Shown piece after piece: positions 11,089 through 20,125 of a stretch of DNA of 56,894 nt (positions within the stretch are counted from its first letter, which is position 1; every line of letters starts with the position of its first letter). A model generated the notes under the pieces. That model worked only from the letters and a program-made list of their open reading frames with translations, was not told the DNA's origin and did not search any database. Both the position numbers and the translations under genes were made by a program. The stretch comes from Fragilaria crotonensis (lineage: Eukaryota > Bacillariophyta > Fragilariophyceae > Fragilariales > Fragilariaceae). The stretch spans positions 1 to 56,894 of the forward strand of contig JAKSYS010000396.1 of NCBI GenBank assembly GCA_022925895.1, written 5' to 3'.

Positions 11089-13593
11089 ATGGGGAGAGTC
11101 GGCTTCGACGTGGGCCGACTCATCAAGGAGAACGGATCGTCAACCCTCGGGTTCGGGTCCGAGTTCCGCCGAGTCGAGGAACTGGAACCCCTACTGGGTA
11201 AGCATCCACATTTCGCCCAGCTCGCCAAGGTCCTGACCGAGGGGATGCAATACGTCTTTGACAGAGAACTCAGCCCGACCGAGAGAAAGAACGAGGTCAG
11301 CGCAATGATAGCCAGGGGGAACCACAAGTCGGCCCAGTCGGAACCAGAGCAGGTCGGCAAGCTGCTGGCCAAGGATGTTCTGCACGGCTTCTCCATACCG
11401 TTACCGATCGACGTGGTGACCAGGATCCCAGGCGCGATGGTACAACCCCTCGGCCTGGCCCAACAGTGGACGGTCAACCCCGAGGGAGAGAGGGTGATCA
11501 AATACCGCCTGACACAGGACCTGAGCTTCTCAACCTCTCGGGAAGCCGCGCCCACCTCCATTAATGCGCGCGTCAACATGGCTGCGTATGTGGAAATGGT
11601 CTACGGTTGGTGCCTCCCGCGCATCATGCACTACGTAGTATCGCTTCGGTGGAAATACCCTCACTTGCGAATCCTGATCAGCAAGTATGACTACAGCGAC
11701 GCTTATCGGCGAATCGCCCACAGCGCCCAGGCTGCATCGCAGACCATCGCGATCAACGGAACCACGGCGTACCTATCCCTCAGACTGACGTTTGGTGGGT
11801 CACCCAACCCCCCAACCTGGTGCATGTTCTCCGAGATGGTGACGGATCTGGCCAACGAGATAGGGCAGTGTACCGAATGGGACCCGGAGACGCTCCGTAG
11901 CCCAGCTCAGCCGGAAAGCCCTGAACCAATTCGCCTGCCGGAAAGCATCCCCGTCGCTCGAGCGCGCCGCATGGCCGTCGTCCTGCCAATGTCGAAAGCC
12001 GGCGGCAGGGTGGACGGGTTCATTGATGACCTCATCAACGTCTTCGCGGATACCCCGGACAACTGTCGACGGCAACCGCACGTCGTCCCCCTCGCAATGC
12101 ATGTGACCAGTCGCCCTCACGCAGGGGACGCTAACGAACCGGTTCCCCGCCGACCCATCCTGTCCCTCCCGAAGCTGATCGCGGAAGGAAGACCCGAGGA
12201 AGTCCAGGTCGTACTCGGTTGGCGCCTCAACACTCGCCTCCTCGAGATATCGCTGCCCGACGACAAGTACGAGGCCTGGACCAGGGACATACACCATCTC
12301 ATCCGCACCGGCCGTTGCGGAGCGAAGGAGCTCGAGACCCTCGTCGGCCGCCTCAATCACACATCCTACATTATGCCCAACGCTCGTCACTTCATGAGCC
12401 GCATCCGTCAGGGGCTGGAGTCGAAAGGTAGGAAGGGACTGATGAGAGGAGTCAGCTCGGAGGCCATAGACGACCTCTACCTCTGGCTAAGCTTCCTAGC
12501 GCACGCTCACCGCGGGGTGTCAATGAACCTTCTGGTGACCCGCGAGCCTGACAAGGTGTGCTGGTCGGACGCTTGCCCCCTGGGAATAGGGGGGTACAGT
12601 CTCTCTGGCCGCGCTTGGCGCTTGCGTATCCCCGAGGCCAGTCCGATTCGCGGCCACAAGGGGATCAACAACCTGTTGGAGTTCCTCGGGATGGGGATAA
12701 ATATCTGGCTCTCTTGCCTCGAGTCCGAGGGGAACGAGAGCTGCATCCTGGCCATTGGCGACAACACTTCGGCCATCGGGTGGCTCCACAACTCCTCCCG
12801 TCTGGACGTCGCCTGGGGAGCGCACCGCGCCCACCTCCAGGTGGCGCGGAAGATTGCAACCTTACTCACGGAGTACCAGTGTTGCTTGGCGTCCCAACAC
12901 CTAAAAGGGGAGCTCAATGTGGTCGCGGATCTCCTTTCCTTTGAGGGGAGCGAGCGGGGAAAGGACCACCCCATTGCGTTCGACAGTCCAGCAAACGACG
13001 AACTAACACAGCGATTCCTGACGCAATACCCATCACAGGTACCGGCGAACTTCGTCATCTCGCAGCTGCCGACCGAGATACTATCCTGGTCCATGCAAGT
13101 GCTGCAAGTCGCCGAATTATCTTTGATGGCCGACAGGAGAGCAGCAATGAATCTTTCGACCGGACCTGGAGGAGATGGAGAGGGTACTGCGGGCATGTGG
13201 GATACGCCTCTGACCCACTCCTCACTAAGCTATCCGACGACGAAAGGAACCTTTTCGTCCGGGCATTCCTCGGGTTCTATCGGCAAGCCGCATGGGACCC
13301 AGCTGGCAGACCTTCGGGAACGCGTCGCGAGCCAGTGGTCGCTAGCACTTTGCGGAAAGCCACAAGCAACCTGGCTGCGGCGTTTCGGAACAATATCGGG
13401 GTCAGCCCCTTGCACCTCCCGGGATCAGCGAACATGCGACCATTCGTCCGATCATGGTTGCAGGCCTGCGAAAACATCGACCCACCCAAGCGACAGCAAC
13501 GAGCAATTACCCCGCAACTTTTGCGATTCATGTTCAACCAGTCGGGAGCGGCAAGCGGAACAGACACGAAGGCCGCAGTCATCGCCGAGATAG
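11089..13593 (+). CDS. Y1 ORF2: reverse transcriptase and RNase H
   Basis: This is the DIRS-type RT. Motif A is KYDYSDAYRR (about 11684-11713), motif B is LTFGGSPNPPTWCMFSE, and motif C is GFIDDL (about 12016-12033), an F-I-D-D variant of Y-x-D-D. A connector (CGAKELETLVGRLNH) precedes RNase H, which has CWSDACPLGIGGY, E in LLEFLG, IGDNTSAIGW and NVVADLLSFE. The first ATG in frame is 11089, but the frame is open from 10879 and the upstream residues (IKRICANESPTPTKSPIRFD) look coding. The real N-terminus may therefore come from an upstream frameshift or a non-ATG start. The last 400 nt overlap the recombinase in another frame. Confidence 0.87.
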   Translation: MGRVGFDVGRLIKENGSSTLGFGSEFRRVEELEPLLGKHPHFAQLAKVLTEGMQYVFDRELSPTERKNEVSAMIARGNHKSAQSEPEQVGKLLAKDVLHGFSIPLPIDVVTRIPGAMVQPLGLAQQWTVNPEGERVIKYRLTQDLSFSTSREAAPTSINARVNMAAYVEMVYGWCLPRIMHYVVSLRWKYPHLRILISKYDYSDAYRRIAHSAQAASQTIAINGTTAYLSLRLTFGGSPNPPTWCMFSEMVTDLANEIGQCTEWDPETLRSPAQPESPEPIRLPESIPVARARRMAVVLPMSKAGGRVDGFIDDLINVFADTPDNCRRQPHVVPLAMHVTSRPHAGDANEPVPRRPILSLPKLIAEGRPEEVQVVLGWRLNTRLLEISLPDDKYEAWTRDIHHLIRTGRCGAKELETLVGRLNHTSYIMPNARHFMSRIRQGLESKGRKGLMRGVSSEAIDDLYLWLSFLAHAHRGVSMNLLVTREPDKVCWSDACPLGIGGYSLSGRAWRLRIPEASPIRGHKGINNLLEFLGMGINIWLSCLESEGNESCILAIGDNTSAIGWLHNSSRLDVAWGAHRAHLQVARKIATLLTEYQCCLASQHLKGELNVVADLLSFEGSERGKDHPIAFDSPANDELTQRFLTQYPSQVPANFVISQLPTEILSWSMQVLQVAELSLMADRRAAMNLSTGPGGDGEGTAGMWDTPLTHSSLSYPTTKGTFSSGHSSGSIGKPHGTQLADLRERVASQWSLALCGKPQATWLRRFGTISGSAPCTSRDQRTCDHSSDHGCRPAKTSTHPSDSNEQLPRNFCDSCSTSRERQAEQTRRPQSSPR

Positions 13594-14327
13594 CAATCGT
13601 CGCGTACTTCTACGCGATGAGGTCTTGCGAGATAACGGAGACGCCAACGCCGGGACGAACGAAGATCACAAGGCTTAGGGGAGTAACCTTCCGAGACGCG
13701 AGCCACCAAGAGATCCCACACACAGATCCCCGGACCAGTTCCGCCAGTCGAGTGACCGTGACCTTTGAGAATCAGAAGAACGGCCTCAAGATGGATCGGC
13801 GTACGCACGAGAGGACAGGAGACCCGGTAATGTGTCCGGTCTTAAGACTCTCATCCCTTATCAAACGGATCCTAGCTGCCGACGACAAGGCGGAGCCCGA
13901 CACACCCGTCAGTACGATTTGGAGCACTGGGGGACGCGGAGTTGTAACCAGCGAGGAACTTCGGCTGCACCTGAGATCAGCCTGCACAAAAGGAGGAGGG
14001 GTCGGAACGTTCGGGTACGGAGAAAGTGACATTGGGACCAGGTCCCTTCGGTCCGGAGCCGCAATGGGCCTATTCCTCATGAACCATCCAGTTGCGAAGA
14101 TCATGATACTGGGACGGTGGTCGTCAGACGCATTCCTTGTATACATTCGGCCACAGGTCCTCGAATGGACCAACCAACTGAGCGGCGACATGATCAGAAA
14201 CGATACCTTCTTCGATGCAGCGGACTCAAGACGCTCCAGCGTGGACGACCCACTCACCCGAGAGAGAACGACGTTGCTACCCGACGGGTCCCGAACCAAA
14301 ACCAGCAAGATTCACATCCATCACTGA
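13197..14327 (+). CDS. Y1 ORF3: tyrosine recombinase
   Basis: This recombinase integrates circular cDNA and replaces the DDE integrase of LTR elements. The frame has no ATG near its start: position 13197 is GTG, and coding-like residues (FDRTWRRWRGYCGHVG, the SAM-like DNA-binding domain) continue upstream to about 13120 inside ORF2. The catalytic set visible is Arg in YFYAMRSCEI, Lys-containing QKNGLKMDRR, the box II segment TRSLRSGAAM, ILGRWSSDAF and the nucleophile Tyr in VYIRPQV. The usual H-x-x-R is R-S-L-R here, so the histidine is replaced. It lies in the -1 frame relative to ORF2, which suggests frameshifting or reinitiation. Confidence 0.88.
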   Translation: MGYASDPLLTKLSDDERNLFVRAFLGFYRQAAWDPAGRPSGTRREPVVASTLRKATSNLAAAFRNNIGVSPLHLPGSANMRPFVRSWLQACENIDPPKRQQRAITPQLLRFMFNQSGAASGTDTKAAVIAEIAIVAYFYAMRSCEITETPTPGRTKITRLRGVTFRDASHQEIPHTDPRTSSASRVTVTFENQKNGLKMDRRTHERTGDPVMCPVLRLSSLIKRILAADDKAEPDTPVSTIWSTGGRGVVTSEELRLHLRSACTKGGGVGTFGYGESDIGTRSLRSGAAMGLFLMNHPVAKIMILGRWSSDAFLVYIRPQVLEWTNQLSGDMIRNDTFFDAADSRRSSVDDPLTRERTTLLPDGSRTKTSKIHIHH

Positions 14328-14364
14328 CGGAGCATGGTCAGTCGGTCAAAAGAAGGTTCAATGG

Positions 14365-14564
14365 CTGGACCGACCAAACTCCGGGGAGTTGGAGCTGAAT
14401 TACCGCCGGGACGAAGTCCCTGGCAAAGCCAAAACACCAGACTCAGCATTATCTGTAGCAGCACACTCATGCATCAAAACTAAGTCCAAGGGCGGGCATC
14501 GGGCAATCCCAAACGAGGACGGAAGCGACAACAGACTGGTTTCGAAGCCGCGCAGCAAACTTCG
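14365..14564 (+). repeat. Y1: repeat B1 (internal)
   Basis: This 200-bp direct repeat begins CTGGACCGACCAAACTCC, 37 bp after the recombinase stop, and ends GCAAACTTCG. By eye it is identical to B2. It abuts A2 with no spacer. Confidence 0.92.
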
Positions 14565-14890
14565 TTACATGGTCTGCGGTAGCCTAGTACTACAGTGCCT
14601 CCAGCGACACTAGCACCCAACAACACAGTATGCGGTACCGAGACACTACGCCGTTATTAACAAAGCAGGCAGCCACGATGCACATGATATATTTTCTTCG
14701 GGTGTGGATACTGGATTGAACTACGAGGCAGGTCACCATTCGAATGCTCACACCAAAAAGAGCAGAAACGTGATCTCGCCGATCGAAGCTGGAGTGGGAA
14801 ATTATTGGCTCACATCTATCCATCATCGGATTGATTGTGCCTTCTCCACACCAGCATCCCATCCAAGCAACTAGCTTTAATATTTAATTT
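14565..14890 (+). repeat. Y1: repeat A2 (internal)
   Basis: This is the second copy of the 326-bp A repeat, directly after B1. The B1|A2 joint (CTTCG|TTACA) equals the right terminus of the element fused to its left terminus, the expected substrate for recombinase-mediated excision and circle integration. Confidence 0.92.
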
Positions 14891-14904
14891 CCCCAAGCCC
14901 ACCC

Positions 14905-15104
14905 CTGGACCGACCAAACTCCGGGGAGTTGGAGCTGAATTACCGCCGGGACGAAGTCCCTGGCAAAGCCAAAACACCAGACTCAGCATTATCTGTAGCA
15001 GCACACTCATGCATCAAAACTAAGTCCAAGGGCGGGCATCGGGCAATCCCAAACGAGGACGGAAGCGACAACAGACTGGTTTCGAAGCCGCGCAGCAAAC
15101 TTCG
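14905..15104 (+). repeat. Y1: repeat B2 (right terminus)
   Basis: This is the second copy of the 200-bp B repeat, separated from A2 by 14 bp (CCCCAAGCCCACCC). Its last base is the right boundary of Y1. The next base, 15105, is C1 gag. Confidence 0.92.
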
Positions 15105-15550
15105 AAGTGACTCTCGCGAATCACAATCTTCAAGAGGGCCACTCCACTGTTGTACCTGGCGCCATCGATCTCGACCTGGTACTGATCTGCCCAGATCATG
15201 ACCTTCTTCTTCGCCTCGCTTGTTAGGGGAGGCCATGAGGCATTGATACAACATGTAGGTGTCTTGTGCCTTGCGTACTTGAGATCCGATGTAAGTCCTC
15301 TCAGATTCGATGACTTGCTCTAACGTGATGGTTCCGTAGTTCTCGAGCATGTTTTCCTCGTCGGGGACTTCTTCTCCTGGATTCGTGGTGACATTAAGGA
15401 TGCCATCCATCCATCCCATTTCCATAGCGCGGTCTTGGACTTCGCGTAGGAACTGGAAGAGTCTGTCGGCATCACATGGGAATGGATCGTCGGTGACCGC
15501 GCGAATTCCCGATCGATAGATCTTGTGATGTTCCGCCCTTGAGTAGTCGA
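15105..15550 (-). pseudogene. C1: gag, middle part
   Basis: This is the gag segment between T and Y1. It reads PLDYSRAEHHKIYRSGIRAV, then DADRLFQFLREVQDRAMEMG, the capsid region LNVTTN...ITLEQVIESERTYIG, and KKVMIWADQYQVEIDGARYN, ending I-R-E-S-H at the Y1 junction. One single-base frame change lies near 15222. The left edge fuses in frame to gag beyond Y1 and the right edge to the gag N-terminus beyond T. This establishes that both elements interrupted one gene. Confidence 0.85.
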
Positions 15551-15555
15551 GGGGG

Positions 15556-16065
15556 TGTCAGTGCATATCTCATCTTTGCCACTGTGCTACTGTCTACCAT
15601 ACACAGTCCACTGCATCTACTCCAGCTTACTGCATTACCGCCTTACTCCACAGTCTTGATTCATGGCATGGTCATGACGGTACGGTACAAGCTACTGGAT
15701 ATCTCAGTACATCCAATCTACTTGTTCTGGATTGTACTGTTGCATCCTACTTTGATAGTCTAAAGGCAGTGCCTCCTGACACTGCTCACAACTTTAACTT
15801 AGCCTAAACTATTACCTCCACTGCATTCTTGCCGGTCTACGATCGTAAGGGTGAAGAGGTACAGTTGTTGCTTTTCGTCCCCATCTATAACTCACGACAT
15901 CACCATCACCGACACCCTCGCCACTGCGTACCTCGTCGGATATCGCCGCGCTTCCGTTCATTGTGCTGTCGTGTTCTCCCTCTTCTGTTTCTGACGGTCT
16001 CGCACTAACTCGACTCCCAAGCGAGTCAATGTATGTGGAGCCGCCGTACTAGAGAGGGTCTCACA
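15556..16065 (+). repeat. T: LTR 1 (510 bp)
   Basis: It begins TGTCAGTGCATATC and ends GGGTCTCACA. It differs from LTR 2 and LTR 3 by small indels, for example TTGCTTTTCG here against TTGCTTCG in the others. C1 gag ends immediately to its left. Confidence 0.9.
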
Positions 16066-16077
16066 GGTTATGAGCCC
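16066..16077 (+). other. T: primer-binding site, initiator tRNA-Met half
   Basis: Directly after the LTR is GGTTATGAGCCC, the complement of GGGCTCATAACC. That matches the anticodon arm of tRNA-Met(CAU), ending at about tRNA nucleotide 40. Drosophila copia likewise primes from an initiator tRNA-Met fragment cut in the anticodon arm. The same site follows LTR 2 at 27309-27320. Confidence 0.72.
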
Positions 16078-16233
16078 AAAGTCTACGACTATACTCTGCG
16101 TCTACTCCGACGAAGTCTGCGTTCTCTCGTGTTCTTTGTGTCACACAATATCAAGAACCACGTAGCCACTCCGAGTTGAATTTCTTCTCGACCATCTATC
16201 CGGGACCGCGTATTTCTGAACCCCGATACTATC

Positions 16234-17478
16234 ATGGTGAACGCTGAGGAGATCCGATACGATGATGACTGTCTTGTGATCAGCATCAATATTGTGGACT
16301 GCCCGATGGCAGAAATCCCACTCACAGAAGTCTTTGATGTTCTCACAATGTCACTACTTGACAACTACCATGATGTTATTAGTAATTCGGTTCTCCAGCA
16401 GTTAGAAGACACAACATGGCTTAAAAGGCAATCAAGATCGAGCCTACTTTGCGCTAGTTTTGCCGTGTATCATCAAAGGACTGAAGGCAAACTCATTTCC
16501 TTGCGCAAACCAGGTTTACAGAGACTGATAACTCAGGCTCTACGCTACAACAATGGAGTTCATCATCCAATCAAAGTGCCAGTCTCCATCCGTTTTATGA
16601 TACCTGACAATGCCCTTCCGCGCCCCCAGCGGCACTCATCCAACAAGAGAAACCCACCCTTGTTCTTCGATGACCGGCGCTCGATATCCAGCGAAGTGCC
16701 GAATGTTGCTCCCCTCCATTCGCCTGATTTCACTCGAAGTGACGATTTGCTCGATGCTCCGCCCAGGGCTGCTGAGGCAGGCTACATCATCGGTAGCAAC
16801 CACAGTGATCCTATTGAAACCTATCGAAATGACAGGGTAACAGCAGCCGATGATTCTACAACAATGCCTTGCTACATCAATGTTCCTGGCTGCGAGTTTA
16901 TTGATTGTCGTTTTCTGTTCCATTGCAAGGGCCTTGAAACAAATGTGCCGGCTAAAGTTCTGGAAAGAGCAGAGGAGATTTCCACCCTGGCAAACGCGGC
17001 CCCTGAACGCCTCTGTTCCCCCACATTGCTCATGCAACATGCCATAAGTGACGACAAAGACAAGACGCAGATGGGATCGAATGCCGTTTTGTGTTGGGAG
17101 ATCGACTTCGTGCAGGCTTCTTCAGCATCTTCTGGGCTAGTTGCCGTCGCCAAAATTGGCACACCGCCCAACAACAATATTGCAACTCAGATGCCAATTT
17201 GGCCGGCTGCTGCCTTGCTGTCCCCGTTCCCCCCTGCTGAAGGCACTATGACTGATAGCAGGGCCACCCTTGGTATGCCTTATGTTCCTGGCATGGCTGC
17301 TGATGGCAATCGGTTACTCCTCCCCATCAACATGAGGTTCAAACCGGTCGACCGCGGGCGCCCAATGGATATAGTATGGACACTCTTGTCATACAACATC
17401 ATCAGCTGCACCAGTGTCCAAGACTCTTTCCATCAGCTTTGGAAAGATGTTATTGACGCAATGGCGCCGAATGTCTGA
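16234..17478 (+). CDS. T: 414-aa protein of unknown function (unit 1)
   Basis: An ATG-started intact ORF lies 156 bp after the PBS, where gag is expected. I do not recognise it: there is no zinc knuckle, protease, integrase or RT motif. It starts MVNAEEIRYDDDCLVIS. Internal segments such as DVLTMSLLDNYHDVISNSVL look alpha-helical, and the C-terminal half is proline- and alanine-rich (AALLSPFPPAEG). It ends FHQLWKDVIDAMAPNV. The unit 2 copy (27475-28712) is nearly identical but frameshifted. A PPT follows 48 bp after the stop, the position normally taken by the end of pol or an envelope-like ORF. A gag-like or accessory role is possible. Confidence 0.55.
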   Translation: MVNAEEIRYDDDCLVISINIVDCPMAEIPLTEVFDVLTMSLLDNYHDVISNSVLQQLEDTTWLKRQSRSSLLCASFAVYHQRTEGKLISLRKPGLQRLITQALRYNNGVHHPIKVPVSIRFMIPDNALPRPQRHSSNKRNPPLFFDDRRSISSEVPNVAPLHSPDFTRSDDLLDAPPRAAEAGYIIGSNHSDPIETYRNDRVTAADDSTTMPCYINVPGCEFIDCRFLFHCKGLETNVPAKVLERAEEISTLANAAPERLCSPTLLMQHAISDDKDKTQMGSNAVLCWEIDFVQASSASSGLVAVAKIGTPPNNNIATQMPIWPAAALLSPFPPAEGTMTDSRATLGMPYVPGMAADGNRLLLPINMRFKPVDRGRPMDIVWTLLSYNIISCTSVQDSFHQLWKDVIDAMAPNV

Positions 17479-17526
17479 GTCTGGTGCTATCCTTCTTGCT
17501 CATTGTATGTCGCCTCTACCAATGCA

Positions 17527-18978
17527 CACAATGGGGGAGTGTATAGGATATCACGATCCACAACCTCGCATGGCATGGTGCGTGTAATCATGTGTCTGCT
17601 GACCACACCTGTTGGGTCTACGTCGTGGTGACGTAGTATCAGTAAGGCCGGGTCAGTCCACTGGACGAGTACTCATCAAACACTGCACGCTGCATGCTGT
17701 AGTTTTGGGTTCTTGATGAGGGAATTCAATACTCGGTTGATTGTCACAGACAACTTAGCAAACCTTTGGGAACGAGTGTTTCTGTTTGTTTGGATTAGGT
17801 GAAAATCGTCCGCAATGCTTCTCTGGATGCTCTGCCTTGCCTCCTGGATTTCAAGCACCCACCACTACCGTCGGAACATTCACACCAGCTTTCTATGCAT
17901 GATGCTAACGCTTTGATTAGTGATGATCTCATGCTGCCTGATTGGGAGATGTTCACGAGTTCATGAGTTCTTGTGCACCAGTGGAATCGAACTGCCATTT
18001 GCAGTTCGACTATCTGTTCTTTCTTTGTGGAACTGCCCCTGGTGTAACCAACGCGTACTGTGATTCATTTTCCGGGACCCTTTGGACACCGTTGGGTCAC
18101 TGATTCCTTTCGTGTCAACAGCGATGGCTCGGTCGGATGAAGTCCTGGTTTGCTCCACACTGGATGCTCATATTGTCCAGCTATGGCCACCCTCATGCTC
18201 TTAGGGATTGCACCGCCGTCAAGTACTTCAAACTGTTGATGCTGACATCTTTGGTTCAGGTTTGTACAGGACGTCTGGACCATTCAACCAACCAACTGTT
18301 CCTTCAGCATCATTGTGATATCGCCTCGCACTTCTCGCTCCCTCGAGGTCATTCGCTGTCGCTGAGGACTTGGTCATCGGCCTCGTCCTGCATTCAACAA
18401 CCATGCTTAGACGCCTCGCTCTTTCCTCCGTTGTTTTGTGGTTTCGATAGTTTCCGATCCCTTTTTCCTCGAGACTTGGTCGACGCTGACGCAATTAAGC
18501 TATACAATCAGGCACCCAACCTCTTGATGTTGTTCTTTCTGATGGGGTACCTCGCATCGACAGCCAGTGCCTGCTTTTGTCACCGACATGGGATGGTGAT
18601 GCTGATCTCTTGCGCGCTGCTTCTGTTTTCCCTCTGGGTTGGTGTGGTGTGCTGGGCCCATCTTTTTCTGGCGTTGTAATCCTGGCTGTCAATGATCCCT
18701 CGCTCTGTGTTGCCTCGCTCTTGCTGCGGCGTGTTGAGAGGATTGCTGTTGCCGGGTGTCCAACCAACGCAACGGTACGGTACAGTTCTGTTGCCTATGG
18801 TCTCGCACTGAACCGGTGGTCCGGTTGAGCAACCACTACGCGCAAAGTTATGCACTTGCGACACTTCGGATACGAAACTCGGCAGCGGTTTTGAGATCAC
18901 AATATTCGACAATTATCGTGGCTTCGGATCGCGTGGAGGCGCATGCGACAGGCATGCGGGTCGTGGCTGACCACGGCG
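17527..18978 (+). other. T unit 1: internal PPT and unassigned sequence
   Basis: CACAATGGGGGAGTG at 17527-17541 is identical to the PPT before LTR 2 and LTR 3, and the 40 bp upstream also resemble the true 3' end (TTGCTCATTG...). It is followed by TGTATAGGATATCACG, which looks like the start of a foreign LTR. The remaining 1.4 kb holds only short frames (for example 18137-18679) without recognisable motifs. The stretch may be a captured LTR and leader of another element. C2 interrupts the end of this region. Confidence 0.5.
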
Positions 18979-18982
18979 GTAG

Positions 18983-19137
18983 TGAATAAAACCTACCGTT
19001 ACTACTGGAAATCCATCATTGTGGGGCAGCATGGCATTAGTGATTAGGATAGAACAAGATTATAAACTAAGTCCGGAGAAAACCCCACTTGGTCTGGCCG
19101 TAGCCCAATATGACGCAGACACAGTAGAATTCGTTCA
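18983..19137 (-). repeat. C2: 3' LTR (155 bp)
   Basis: By eye it is identical to 25991-26145. The inner edge is followed by GTCCCCGCGAG, on the minus strand the polypurine tract CTCGCGGGGAC. Confidence 0.92.
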
Positions 19138-19327
19138 GTCCCCGCGAGCAAAATACCGATCCATCGGTGATTCGCTCGTCCCCGGATTCGTACTCCTCAC
19201 AAAACACCAAATATCACGTAACACCAGAGGCCGTTCGGACATCCATTACCGAATAGTATTAGCCCATCCACACCTACGCTCGTAGGCCAAGGCCAGCCAC
19301 CTGCTTCGCAGGCCAAAAGCCATCCCA

Positions 19328-20125
19328 TTACCATAGGATGCGTTGCGATAAATCCCGAAGTTTCGGTCCTGCCAAGAGCTTCGTAAAGATATCTGCCAGG
19401 TTCGTCTCACCATCTTCTTTAGCAATTCGCACAGTCCCCGCAGCTTGAGCCTCACGAGTCCGATGATATGCAATCGCCTGATGTTTCTTTTTCAAGGTTG
19501 ACTCCGGCCTGGTAGAATTCTTGACGACCGCTTCATTATCACAGAAAACATTGCACGGATCCTCAACCGGAACACCCATCATCCTTAACTTGTACCGCAA
19601 CCCTTCAATTAACTCAACCGCAATCTTCATGGCGATGAACTCCGAGCCAAACGTGGAGGATTCCACCGTGTTCTGCCGCTTGGAGTACCAAATGATTGGC
19701 GCACGATTGATATAAAGGATCACACCAGTATGCGACCGACGCGTCAACTGACAACCTGCATGATCAGCGTCGACGAAACAAGTCATCATAACTGGCTTCC
19801 CTCGCGGTTCAGGCATGTTCTCCGGTATCGCTTCCTTCGCATCGGGGTAGTACTTCGACCAATCCTGTGTGGCAAACCGTCGCGGGTCGTAGCTCGGCTC
19901 TGTGTCATCAAACACCATCGTTGATCGGTCATACTGTTTCAGATATGCAAAGACATGGAACAACTGCTGAAGATGGCCCTCCCTGGCAGACACAAGATAT
20001 CGTGACATCAGAGAAACCGGCATCAGGATGTCCACTCGCCCAAGTTCACAGATCCACCTTAAGACGCCGACCAACCCTTGGTAGTAATTGAGCCGCTGTG
20101 CATCCAACTCCGCCGTCTGATCCAA
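19328..20125 (-). pseudogene. C2: RT C-terminus and RNase H
   Basis: This is the last pol segment. It holds the RT connector NYYQGLVGVLRWICELGRVD and an RNase H domain with FVDADHAGCQLTRRSHTGV, YSKRQNTVESSTFGSEFIAM, VFCDNEAVVKNSTRPESTLK and TNLADIFTKLLAG. It ends R-I-L-W-stop. It is separated from the preceding RT frame by one base near 20147, where a run of five G (minus strand) probably has one extra base. The protein is otherwise complete. Confidence 0.9.

Larger units (their letters stand above)
7634..15104 (+). mobile_element. Y1: DIRS-like tyrosine-recombinase retrotransposon
   Basis: This 7471-bp element is complete. It has a gag-like ORF1, an RT-RNase H ORF2 and a tyrosine recombinase, framed by split direct repeats in the order A1-ORFs-B1-A2-B2. 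That arrangement is characteristic of PAT/Ngaro-type members of the DIRS order, which have no LTRs and no integrase. B1 abuts A2 directly, so the internal B1|A2 joint reproduces the right-end/left-end junction of a circular intermediate. There is no target-site duplication, as expected of YR integration. Removing the element joins C1 gag in frame (I-R-E-S-H-L-D-T-N-A-T). No methyltransferase domain was seen, so it is closer to PAT/Ngaro than to DIRS1 proper. Confidence 0.9.

Noticed and set aside
17667..17737. Hairpin CGAGTACTCATCAA / TTGATGAGG...TACTCG as a functional structure
   Set aside because: The right arm carries a 9-nt interruption and the region is unassigned. Not distinguishable from chance.
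18137..18679. 180-aa ORF in T as a membrane protein
   Set aside because: The peptide is cysteine/leucine-rich without domain logic. The unit 2 copy diverges by frame, and the neighbouring frames are equally open.
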